Of a DNA stretch of 64,000 nt, positions 18,144 to 27,228 are shown in pieces. The stretch spans positions 62,001-126,000 of the forward strand of contig NZ_FOVP01000015.1 in the NCBI RefSeq assembly GCF_900115165.1, given 5' to 3'. The notes below the pieces were generated by a model. The model did not search any database, was not told where the DNA came from, and worked only from the letters and a program-made list of their open reading frames with translations. Position numbers and translations under genes: made by a program. The stretch is from Roseovarius lutimaris (lineage in GTDB: Bacteria > Pseudomonadota > Alphaproteobacteria > Rhodobacterales > Rhodobacteraceae). Positions within the stretch are counted from its first letter, which is position 1, and every line of letters begins with the position of its first letter.

Positions 18144-19820
18144 CTAGTCACAGCTATTGGCGCTCAGCACCTCGGTCGGCGCGCTGTCTTGCGGATACCA
18201 TTCCAGCCCCATCTTCCAGCCCATAGGTGTCTTTTGGCTGTTCTTGTGGCGGGTCAGGGTGACAAAGCCGTATTGCGTAACGGTCGTGACATCCGCCTTG
18301 ATCGTTTTGCCCGATGACGAGGGCAAGATTGCCGTGCGCCCCGTATAATCGGTGCCGCATTTCAGGGTTTTGAGGTACGGCCCCGAGCCACCGTCGATGC
18401 CGGGCATATAGGACCGGTCCCAGCGGGTGCCGCCATGGCCTGCAATCACCACATCCATCAGAACATCGCTTTGATCCTCAAAGATTTGCAGATGCTGAAA
18501 CAGGTGCTGGTGTCCGGCCAGTACCGCGTTGGGCCAGCAGGACGTGTCAGCGCAGCCCTTCGACAGCGCGTCGGCCACCGCATGCCTGATCGAACGATCG
18601 CCAATGTCATGTGTGCCACCGCTGTAATACTCTTCTTTCACCGGGGGGTAATGGGTCAGCCATAGCTTGTTACGCCCGGCGCCTGACGGGTTGGCAACAT
18701 AGTGCTGGCCTTGCCGGGTTGGGCCAAAGGCGCCATTGGCCTGCGCCAGTCCGGGCTGCGAGGAGTCGATCACATAGATGGTGTACTCGTCCACGCTCTG
18801 ATCATTGCGCGGCGCGATGCTGAACGACCACGGCGCGCTCCAGGGGCCCACACCGCCCGTCGGGCAAGTGGCCTGATCGCCCGGGCCGAACAGCTCGTAC
18901 CAGCCCTCGCCCGACCATTGCGCATCGCAGCGTTCGTGATTGCCGCGCACAAAGACGAATGGTGACACCAGCAGCATCGGCTGTGCGGGCACCAGAAATT
19001 CCTGCAACCAGTATTCAAACCGATTGGGCGCGCCGAACCAGTAATCGGCATCCTCATAGAAATAATGATGATCGCCGCCATGCATTATGAAATCGGGCCG
19101 TTTGCCGGCCACGCGGCCCGCCAGATCGCCAAATCCGTAAATCACCCCAGGATGATCCGGATAGGTGTTTGGGTCCTTGCTCAGGCAATCCTGCCAGTAG
19201 CGACTGAATTTCTTGTGCTTCGGGGTCTCGTACTTTCCGCGACAGCCGGTGTCGGACATGAAAACCGCGCTCAGCGTCTTGCCCGCGTCGGTGCGCGCAC
19301 CCAGTTGCGCAGGCCCTGCCAGTTGCGCCCTGGCCTTCGCAGTGCTGCCCGGCGTGCCCTGATAAAGTTCGGCAACCTTGCCATTGCGGTTGATTTTGAC
19401 GGTCTGTGCGCTCTGGTCCAGCGCGATCTGGCACACCGCAACCTTGTAGGCATCGCCCCTTATAAAGCCACTCTTGCCATCCGCGTCGCGGGTGTGCCCG
19501 CTCAGCGTGGCGCGGGCCTTGACCGTGGTCCCGCTTTGGGCGCCAGCCACCTGATATGTCGCACAGGCCGCATTGGCATCGCCCGAGGGCAGCGTCACCA
19601 CATAGCGCAGCTCAACGCCCGGCACGCGCGCGCCGACCACCCGGCCCGGCAATTGGTCGGGCGTGATCTGCGTCCAGGCCGCCAAAAGCTCAATTTGCGT
19701 GATGTCGGGGTTGTTCACCCGCGCGGGCGGCACCGGCACATCGGCGGCACCAACAGGCATCCCCGCAAGGCCCATCGCACAGGCCGATATGGCACTTTTT
19801 ACCATGGTTGGCAGGTTCAT
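18144..19820 (-). CDS. Secreted metallophosphoesterase, purple-acid-phosphatase-like
   Basis: 558 residues with a signal peptide (cleavage likely after PVGA). Catalytic blocks: SDTGCR (DxG), HGGDHHY (GDxxY), RGNHERC (GNHE), LTHYPP and AGHQHLFQH (GHxH). DxG together with GDxxY resembles purple acid phosphatases rather than the DxH type. About 200 N-terminal residues form an extra domain without recognisable motif. A strong ribosome site (AAAGGAG) precedes ATG. Probably releases phosphate from organic compounds in the periplasm; this is inference. Confidence 0.82.
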   Translation of the reverse strand: MNLPTMVKSAISACAMGLAGMPVGAADVPVPPARVNNPDITQIELLAAWTQITPDQLPGRVVGARVPGVELRYVVTLPSGDANAACATYQVAGAQSGTTVKARATLSGHTRDADGKSGFIRGDAYKVAVCQIALDQSAQTVKINRNGKVAELYQGTPGSTAKARAQLAGPAQLGARTDAGKTLSAVFMSDTGCRGKYETPKHKKFSRYWQDCLSKDPNTYPDHPGVIYGFGDLAGRVAGKRPDFIMHGGDHHYFYEDADYWFGAPNRFEYWLQEFLVPAQPMLLVSPFVFVRGNHERCDAQWSGEGWYELFGPGDQATCPTGGVGPWSAPWSFSIAPRNDQSVDEYTIYVIDSSQPGLAQANGAFGPTRQGQHYVANPSGAGRNKLWLTHYPPVKEEYYSGGTHDIGDRSIRHAVADALSKGCADTSCWPNAVLAGHQHLFQHLQIFEDQSDVLMDVVIAGHGGTRWDRSYMPGIDGGSGPYLKTLKCGTDYTGRTAILPSSSGKTIKADVTTVTQYGFVTLTRHKNSQKTPMGWKMGLEWYPQDSAPTEVLSANSCD

Positions 19821-19899
19821 CTGAAATCTCCTTTGATAAAAATATGCTCTACATTTGTCGCGCGTGCCGGCGCAAAGTCAAAGCCTATACCCGGTCATG

Positions 19900-19926
19900 A
19901 AAAAGGGGCCGCCCGAAGGCGACCCC
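19900..19926 (-). terminator. Rho-independent terminator of groES-groEL
   Basis: On the reverse strand GGGGTCGCC-TTCG-GGCGGCCCC followed by five T residues: a 9-bp stem (one G-T pair) with a stable TTCG tetraloop, about 30 bases after the groEL stop. Confidence 0.9.
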
Positions 19927-19953
19927 AATACGTTAGCACAGATGTGGCGCAGA

Positions 19954-21624
<1,671 letters not shown>

Positions 21625-21665
21625 CTAGTGTTGATGAGGTAAAAGCGCGGTTTGAAAACCGGGCC

Positions 21666-21953
21666 TTATGCCATCAGACCCAGAATGTCGCTTTCTTTCA
21701 TGATCAACAGCTCTTCGCCATCAACCGTAACTTCGGTGCCCGACCATTTGCCGAACAGGATGCGGTCGCCGGCTTTTACAGCCATCTCGATCAGCTCGCC
21801 GTTATCCTTGCGCGCGCCGTCGCCGCAGGACACAACTTCACCCTCGCTGGGCTTTTCTTTTGCGCTGTCGGGAATGATCAATCCGCCAGCAGTTTTTTCT
21901 TCGCTTTCAACGCGGCGTACAAGCACGCGGTCATGCAGCGGTTTAAATGCCAT
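21666..21953 (-). CDS. groES: 10 kDa co-chaperonin GroES
   Basis: 95-residue lid of the GroEL chamber. Typical elements: [39 protein letters not shown] and a C-terminal [22 protein letters not shown]. First gene of the groESL operon; 68 bases separate it from groEL. A CIRCE operator lies 56 bases upstream. Confidence 0.98.
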   Translation of the reverse strand: MAFKPLHDRVLVRRVESEEKTAGGLIIPDSAKEKPSEGEVVSCGDGARKDNGELIEMAVKAGDRILFGKWSGTEVTVDGEELLIMKESDILGLMA

Positions 21954-22008
21954 CTCTGAGGCTCTCCTTGGCTCAAAGTTTCTTCCGATGACCCCTACAC
22001 GGGGGTCG

Positions 22009-22035
22009 TTATCACTCAGTCACCCCGAGTGCTAA
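22009..22035 (-). promoter_or_regulatory. CIRCE operator (HrcA site) of groESL
   Basis: TTATCACTC, nine bases, GAGTGCTAA; the consensus is TTAGCACTC-N9-GAGTGCTAA with one mismatch in one arm. This is the known HrcA repressor site and explains heat regulation of groESL. Confidence 0.93.
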
Positions 22036-22042
22036 CGATGCA

Positions 22043-22071
22043 TAGCTAGGGATCACGCGAAACGGAGTCAA
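22043..22071 (-). promoter_or_regulatory. Predicted groESL promoter
   Basis: On the reverse strand TTGACT and TAGCTA are 17 bases apart, directly in front of CIRCE so that the operator would cover the transcription start. The same stretch also contains CCCTAGCT, which resembles a sigma32 -10 box, so both sigma factors might use it. Confidence 0.55.
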
Positions 22072-22212
22072 CACCGTTGATCCATAAAATTCAGCACTTT
22101 CGCCCGCCCTTGCATATGGAAATTATGCCGCAGTGCAGCATTACAGGTGACAAACCATCCGTCCCCCCCTATAAAGCGCGCAAATCAGACAGACCCACAG
22201 GATTGACCCCAA

Positions 22213-23133
22213 ATGACAACACTTGTTTTCGGCCATAAATCGCCCGACACCGATTCCACCGGCTCGCCCATCATCTGGGCCTGGTATCTGAACGACGTGC
22301 AGGGCATCCCTGCTGCCCCTGCCCTGTTGGGGGAACCCAACACCGAGGCGCTGTTCATGCTGGACCGCTGGAAGCTGGACAAGCCCCAGATCATCGAGGG
22401 CGTTGCCGCCGATGCGCCCGTCGTGATCGTCGACACCAACAACCCGGCCGAGCTTCCGGCCGATATCAATGCCGCCGATATCCGCGGCATCATCGACCAT
22501 CACAAGCTTGTTGGCGGGCTTGAGACCAAGGGCCCCATCGACATCCGGATCGAGCCTTTGGCCTGCACCGCGACGATCATGTACAAGATGATCGGCAAGG
22601 ACATGGCGCAAATGCCGACCGCCATCAAAGGCGCGATGCTGACCTGTATCCTGAGCGACACGCTTGAATTCCGCTCGCCCACGACGACGCAGGAAGACAA
22701 GGCCATCGCCCATGCGCTTGCCGAAGATCTCGGTATCGTGATCGCCGATTACGCCGCCGAAATGTTCGCCGCGAAATCCGATGTCTCGGCCTTTTCAGAC
22801 GCCGAATTGCTGCGGATGGATTCAAAAGAATATGGCGTTGGCGACACCAAGTTCCGCGTCAGCGTTCTTGAAACCACAGCCCCCGCGACGGTGCTGGATC
22901 GCAAGGCCAGCCTGATGAACACCATGACAGCCGTTGCCGCCGAAGATGGCGTTGATCAGGTTCTGTTGTTCGTGGTCGACATCCTCAACGAGGAAGCCAC
23001 GCTATTGGTGCCCAACGATCTGGTGAAAACCCTGGCGGAAAAATCCTTTGGCGCGACCGTCTCGGGCGACGCTGTTGTTCTGCCCGGCATCATGAGCCGC
23101 AAGAAACAGATCATCCCCAATCTCAAGGTCTGA
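22213..23133 (+). CDS. ppaC: Manganese-dependent inorganic pyrophosphatase (family II)
   Basis: 306-residue DHH-family enzyme that hydrolyses pyrophosphate in the cytoplasm. Metal ligands lie in VFGHKSPDTDST, VIVDTN and IRGIIDHHK; the C-terminal DHHA2 domain ends with the substrate-binding SRKKQIIP. Family II enzymes occur sporadically in Alphaproteobacteria. Monocistronic, with its own terminator. Confidence 0.95.
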   Translation: MTTLVFGHKSPDTDSTGSPIIWAWYLNDVQGIPAAPALLGEPNTEALFMLDRWKLDKPQIIEGVAADAPVVIVDTNNPAELPADINAADIRGIIDHHKLVGGLETKGPIDIRIEPLACTATIMYKMIGKDMAQMPTAIKGAMLTCILSDTLEFRSPTTTQEDKAIAHALAEDLGIVIADYAAEMFAAKSDVSAFSDAELLRMDSKEYGVGDTKFRVSVLETTAPATVLDRKASLMNTMTAVAAEDGVDQVLLFVVDILNEEATLLVPNDLVKTLAEKSFGATVSGDAVVLPGIMSRKKQIIPNLKV

Positions 23134-23153
23134 GGGCAATCTCAAACCGATAG

Positions 23154-23180
23154 AAAGGGGCGCCCTGTGCGCCCCTTTTT
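23154..23180 (+). terminator. Rho-independent terminator after ppaC
   Basis: AAAGGGGCGC pairs with GCGCCCCTTT around a short loop and ends in five T residues, 20 bases after the stop. The luxR-type gene on the other strand ends right behind it. Confidence 0.9.
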
Positions 23181-23186
23181 GTGGGT

Positions 23187-23912
23187 TCAGACCACGATCA
23201 ACCCGCGGCTGGTGGCGCGGGCGACCGCATGGATGGTATTGACCGCCCCAAGCTTGAAGCGCGCCGATTCAACATAAACCCGCAGGGTATGTTCGGAAAT
23301 GCTCAGCGTTTGTGCCACCTGGGCCCGGCTATAGCCCATCGCCAAAAGGGTAAGCCCGTCAACCTCGCGCGGCGACAGGGATTGCACCTGACCGGGATTG
23401 CGGTCAGGCTCGAAATCAAGCGCCTTCTGATTGAAGTAATGCGCGATCAGGATCAGGTCGCGCCGATGCTCTTCGGTAAAGGCCGCCCATTTCGCGTCAT
23501 CGCAGGTATGGCTGACCGTGAACAAGGCAAACTGGCCGTTCGGGCCGCGCACGGGCACCGAATAGCCCTGGTTTCCGGTGCCGTATTTGATCGCTTCAAC
23601 CTGAAAGGCACGGGCGGCCTTGCCAGACCAGTCAAGCCGCTTCCAGTCGACCGGATGAAAAAGCTTGTAGCATCCCTGAATAACCGGATCGACGCGCACA
23701 TAATCCTGATCGAGATAGCGTTGCACCCAGGTCGGCGAATAGGTGCCACACCCGTATTGGTCACCGGCGCCGCTGACCCAGTGATAGACCATGTGATCAA
23801 CGCGTAGAAGATCGCGAAATTGCTCGATAAGCCTCTGCAAATCGGTCAGGTCAGAGGCATGTTCCAAAGCCTCCAATAACTGTTCCAACCGCACGGGCGG
23901 GATCGCGTTCAT
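23187..23912 (-). CDS. LuxR-family quorum-sensing regulator, solo
   Basis: 241 residues. The N-terminal autoinducer domain keeps all six positions conserved in acyl-homoserine-lactone receptors: W62 and Y66 (TWVQRY), D75-P76 (VRVDPVI), W90 (HPVDW) and G116, with spacing as in TraR/LuxR. The C-terminal LuxR helix-turn-helix is LSPREVDGLTLLAMGYSRAQVAQTLSISEHTLRVYVESARFKLG. No luxI synthase is in the window, so it is a solo or its partner is elsewhere. The start overlaps the upstream small gene by about 60 bases in another frame. CtrA-type and palindromic sites lie ahead of the pair. Confidence 0.9.
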   Translation of the reverse strand: MNAIPPVRLEQLLEALEHASDLTDLQRLIEQFRDLLRVDHMVYHWVSGAGDQYGCGTYSPTWVQRYLDQDYVRVDPVIQGCYKLFHPVDWKRLDWSGKAARAFQVEAIKYGTGNQGYSVPVRGPNGQFALFTVSHTCDDAKWAAFTEEHRRDLILIAHYFNQKALDFEPDRNPGQVQSLSPREVDGLTLLAMGYSRAQVAQTLSISEHTLRVYVESARFKLGAVNTIHAVARATSRGLIVV

Positions 23913-24060
23913 TCGCGGAATGTCCTTCCCCAGTCAACGCAAGCTCGGTCGCGGCCACCAGCCGTGTATCATCCAGCTGTTCGGCCAAAACACTCAACCC
24001 ATTTTCATGGGCGAATGTTTGTAGATCGGCAAGAACGTCGAGTATCCATTCGTTTCGCAT
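23851..24060 (-). CDS. Small protein upstream of and overlapping the luxR-type gene
   Basis: 69 residues: MRNEWILDVLADLQTFAHENG, then LSVLAEQLDDTRLVAATELAL, a probable two-helix protein with a glycine-rich tail. Its codon pattern in the first 45 codons looks coding, and an AGG lies 7 bases before ATG. I have an unverified recollection of similar small proteins next to LuxR regulators in Rhodobacteraceae. Its 3' third overlaps the luxR start out of frame, suggesting translational coupling. Function unknown. Confidence 0.6.
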   Translation of the reverse strand: MRNEWILDVLADLQTFAHENGLSVLAEQLDDTRLVAATELALTGEGHSANERDPARAVGTVIGGFGTCL

Positions 24061-24083
24061 CTATCAGCCTCGCGTAGCATTGG

Positions 24084-24099
24084 TTAACAAAAGGTTAAC
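24084..24099. promoter_or_regulatory. CtrA-type binding site
   Basis: TTAACAAAAGGTTAAC: a perfect TTAA-N7-TTAAC full CtrA box, 24-39 bases before the small gene that precedes luxR. The half-sites are in near-symmetric arrangement, so it reads acceptably on both strands. CtrA control of quorum-sensing and motility genes is known in Rhodobacterales. Confidence 0.65.
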
Positions 24100-24126
24100 A
24101 CAACTATAACATGCGTCGAAATCCAG

Positions 24127-24144
24127 TGTTATTCGCGAATAACA
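24127..24144. promoter_or_regulatory. 18-bp perfect palindrome, candidate regulator operator
   Basis: TGTTATTCGCGAATAACA is fully self-complementary. Its size fits a dimeric helix-turn-helix operator such as a lux-type box. It lies 67-84 bases ahead of the small gene-luxR pair and could be the autoregulatory site. It lacks a T run and a loop, so it is not a terminator. Confidence 0.45.
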
Positions 24145-24212
24145 ACTCCCCAGAAATAGCGGGGCCTCGCTTTGCTAAGCGATTGGCACCATTGAATCGC
24201 ATTAAACGCGAA

Positions 24213-24246
24213 CCGCCCGCGAATCGATCCAACGATTCGCGGGCGG
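24213..24246 (-). terminator. Strong hairpin terminator of ccr
   Basis: A perfect 14-bp stem CCGCCCGCGAATCG / CGATTCGCGGGCGG with a 6-base loop, 26 bases after the ccr stop. The T tract is weak. Confidence 0.75.
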
Positions 24247-24272
24247 TGTCGGGTCGCTAAACTCAATGCTGA

Positions 24273-25562
24273 TTATGAACGCCCTGCCTCGACCACGTCT
24301 TCGACCGTGCGCAATCCGGTGCGCGGGGCCTGAACCAGAACCGCCATATTGCCCGGCTTATGCTCGTTGCGCAGCATCTTGAGGTGCGCGGCGGGGATTT
24401 CATCCCAGGGGAACACTTCGGACATGCAGGGATCAATCCGGCGCTCGATCATGAGCTTGTTGGCCGATGCCGCCTGTTTGAGATGGGCAAAATGCGAGCC
24501 TTGCAGACGCTTTTGGTGCATCCACATATAGCGCACGTCAAAGGTACAGTTGAACCCGCTGGTGCCCGCGCAGATCACCACCATGCCACCCTTTTTGCAC
24601 ACCAGGCTGGACACCGGAAAGGTTGCCTCGCCGGGGTGTTCAAACACGATATCAACGTTGTTGCCCTTGCCGGTGATATCCCAGATCGCCTTGCCGAATT
24701 TGCGGGCTTCCTTGAACCATGTGGCATATTCGGGCGTGTTCACGGTAGGCAATTGCCCCCAACAGCTAAAGTCCTTGCGGTTGATCACGCCCTTGGCGCC
24801 CAGATCCATGACGAACTGGCGCTTGTCTTCGTCCGAAATCACGCCGATGGCATTACCGCCCGCCGCATTGATAAGCTGGATCGCGAACGACCCAAGACCG
24901 CCCGAGGCGCCCCAGACAAGAACGTTCTGACCGGGCTTAAGCTCGTGCGGGTGATGGCCAAACAGCATCCGATAGGCCGTGGCCAGCGTCAGGGTGTAGC
25001 AGGCGCTTTCTTCCCACGTCAGATGCTTGGGGCGCGGCAGCAATTGCTGTGCCTGCACATTGGTGAACTGGGCAAACGACCCATCGGGCGTCTCATAGCC
25101 CCAGATCCGCTGACTGGGCGAGAACATCGGATCGCCGCCGTTGCATTCCTCGTCGTTGCCGTCATCCTGGTTACAGTGGATGACAACCTCGTCGCCCACC
25201 TTCCAGTTCTTGACCCTGTCGCCCACGGCCCAGACAATGCCAGAGGCATCTGAGCCGGCGATGTGATACTCGGCCCCGTGACCGTCAAACGGGCTGATCG
25301 GGACACCAAGACCGGCCCAGACGCCGTTATAGTTAACGCCTGCCGCCATCACCAGAACAAGCACTTCGTGGCTGTCCAGAACCGGGGTATCGACCACCTC
25401 GATCTGAAAGCTCTTATCGGGCTCGCCGTGGCGCTCGCGCCGGATCGCCCAAGCATACATCTGCTTGGGAACATAGCCCAAGGGGGGCATTTCACCGACC
25501 TCGTACAGGTCTTTTTCGGGTGCCTCGTAGGGCGCAATACCCGGTTCTGTATCCAAAGCCAT
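24273..25562 (-). CDS. ccr: Crotonyl-CoA carboxylase/reductase
   Basis: 429-residue key enzyme of the ethylmalonyl-CoA pathway: NADPH-dependent reductive carboxylation of crotonyl-CoA to ethylmalonyl-CoA. Medium-chain dehydrogenase fold: ALDTEPGIAPYEAPEKDLYEVGEMPPLG at the N-terminus, NADPH loop VLVWGASGGLGSFAIQLINAAGGNAIGV, FEHPGEATFPVS and CTFDVRYMWMHQKRLQGSHFAH. The start is set by an AGGAGG ribosome site; the longer frame upstream is not used. It is divergent from ecm with one gene between. With ecm it allows growth on acetyl-CoA-yielding substrates without a glyoxylate shunt. Confidence 0.96.
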   Translation of the reverse strand: MALDTEPGIAPYEAPEKDLYEVGEMPPLGYVPKQMYAWAIRRERHGEPDKSFQIEVVDTPVLDSHEVLVLVMAAGVNYNGVWAGLGVPISPFDGHGAEYHIAGSDASGIVWAVGDRVKNWKVGDEVVIHCNQDDGNDEECNGGDPMFSPSQRIWGYETPDGSFAQFTNVQAQQLLPRPKHLTWEESACYTLTLATAYRMLFGHHPHELKPGQNVLVWGASGGLGSFAIQLINAAGGNAIGVISDEDKRQFVMDLGAKGVINRKDFSCWGQLPTVNTPEYATWFKEARKFGKAIWDITGKGNNVDIVFEHPGEATFPVSSLVCKKGGMVVICAGTSGFNCTFDVRYMWMHQKRLQGSHFAHLKQAASANKLMIERRIDPCMSEVFPWDEIPAAHLKMLRNEHKPGNMAVLVQAPRTGLRTVEDVVEAGRS

Positions 25563-25699
25563 GATAAGCCTCCTGTCACAAAATTGCCGCGACGCAGAAT
25601 CGCGCCTCTCTGACCTTGAAATATCTAGCGATGCGCAACAATGCAATGCCAAAGGATACATTTTTGTAACTTTATGACCGAGCGAGCGCAGAATTTCGG

Positions 25700-27079
25700 C
25701 TAATTCGCGCTGCAATCGCGAAAAAGATGGGCGATCGAGGCCGCGTAGAATTCAACGATAGGCCGCTCGCACTCGACCACCGAATACGCACCGCCAACCT
25801 CTTGCACCATCTCGCGCTTGGTCAAGACCTGAAGGCCGAACCGCGCGCCATAGCCGATATCCTCGCGCGGCAGGTGCAGATAGGCGTTGCTCACATCCAG
25901 ATCCGCCGCCATGTCGGCCACGGCCTTCTCCAGTTCGGCCATGCTCAGCGGCGCTTTGGCCTGCAACAATGCGCGCGCCACAAGTGGCACAGGCAGCACC
26001 GGCACCTCTTGGCCGATCCGCTCCATCAAGAGCTGTGCAAGCCCTTCGATCCCCGCCGCCGGATGATCGCGCTCAAATTCCGCAAGCGACAGCGGCGCGC
26101 CAAAGCTTACCGCCGCATAGCCATGCCGATGATAGCGCCCGCGCAGCCGCAGCCAGACCTGTTTGAGGATAAAGCGCCCGATCACACTGATGCGCGCCGG
26201 AAACTTGCGACCGCCGGCCTGCCGCGCCGCCACCAAAAGGCGATCTTCAAACACCCGGTCGTAATTCAGGGCGACCGGCACGAACACCACATCGCGTGCG
26301 CCGGGGGTGCGTTCTTCGACAAGATATTTCAGCAACCCAAGCTTGGGCGGGGCCAGGGCGCCATCAAGGCTTAGCCCGCCTTCGGGGAACATCGCCTGGG
26401 TCACGCCGCCATCGGTGGCCATGCCGACATAGCGCGCCAGAACCCTGCGATAGAGATCATCGCGCGACTTGCGGCGGATGAAATAGGCCCCCATCGCCCT
26501 GATCAACCGGCTAAGCGGCCAGACCCGCGCCCATTCGCCCACCGCATAGCTGAGCGCCGAGCGCTCTGCCGCCAGCCAGGTCACCAACACGTAATCCATG
26601 TTGCTGCGGTGGTTCATTACAAAAACCACCGTCGATCCCTTGTCCACCGCGCTCAGGGCGGCGGCGTCGAAATGGCCAAGCCGCACCCGGTACAATGACC
26701 AGCTCAGCCATTTGGCGGCGCGGATCGCAAAACCGAAATAGGCACTGGCGCTAAAGCTTGGCACGATCTCGCGTGCATATCGGCGGGCCATTTCAAAGGC
26801 GACGTTCTCGGGGATACCCTCGGCCTTGGCATGGACGACAATCGCGCGGCTTACCTCGGGGTCATAGATCAGCCGCTGAATCATGTCATGGCGCCGCGCA
26901 AGCCTGAACGGCTCAATCGGACGCTCAAGCCGGGTATTGAGCTTGGCAACCACCCGCTCCATCCGCCGTCGGAAAAACCAGCGCACCGAGGGAAACAGAA
27001 AATGCGAGGCAAAGGTGACCCCCGCAAACGCAATAAGCAAAATCAGCGCCCAGACGGGCATTTCCACCACATTCCCCAT
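25700..27079 (-). CDS. PlsB-like glycerol-phosphate acyltransferase family protein
   Basis: About 459 residues with one N-terminal membrane helix (VWALILLIAFAGVTFASHFLF). Acyltransferase motifs: MNHRSNMDYVL (HxxxxD), GAYFIRRKSRDD, MFPEGGLSLDGAL and FVPVALNYDRVFED, the order and wording of glycerol-3-phosphate acyltransferases of the PlsB type, but shorter than PlsB (about 800 residues). Probably acts in phospholipid synthesis at the membrane. Start is uncertain: ATG at 27079 or 27061. It lies 137 bases upstream of ccr on the same strand. Confidence 0.82.
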   Translation of the reverse strand: MGNVVEMPVWALILLIAFAGVTFASHFLFPSVRWFFRRRMERVVAKLNTRLERPIEPFRLARRHDMIQRLIYDPEVSRAIVVHAKAEGIPENVAFEMARRYAREIVPSFSASAYFGFAIRAAKWLSWSLYRVRLGHFDAAALSAVDKGSTVVFVMNHRSNMDYVLVTWLAAERSALSYAVGEWARVWPLSRLIRAMGAYFIRRKSRDDLYRRVLARYVGMATDGGVTQAMFPEGGLSLDGALAPPKLGLLKYLVEERTPGARDVVFVPVALNYDRVFEDRLLVAARQAGGRKFPARISVIGRFILKQVWLRLRGRYHRHGYAAVSFGAPLSLAEFERDHPAAGIEGLAQLLMERIGQEVPVLPVPLVARALLQAKAPLSMAELEKAVADMAADLDVSNAYLHLPREDIGYGARFGLQVLTKREMVQEVGGAYSVVECERPIVEFYAASIAHLFRDCSAN

Positions 27080-27228
27080 GCGCGCAGGAAAGCAGGGTTT
27101 GCACCCCGCGTAAATGCCTGTGTAAATGAGTCCATGCCGCAATGCAGCGAATTGACAGTGGCATTTTATTGCCTATAACCAAAGCGGAACGTAACAAAAT
27201 TACGCAAACTGATTCACGAGGTCCCACC

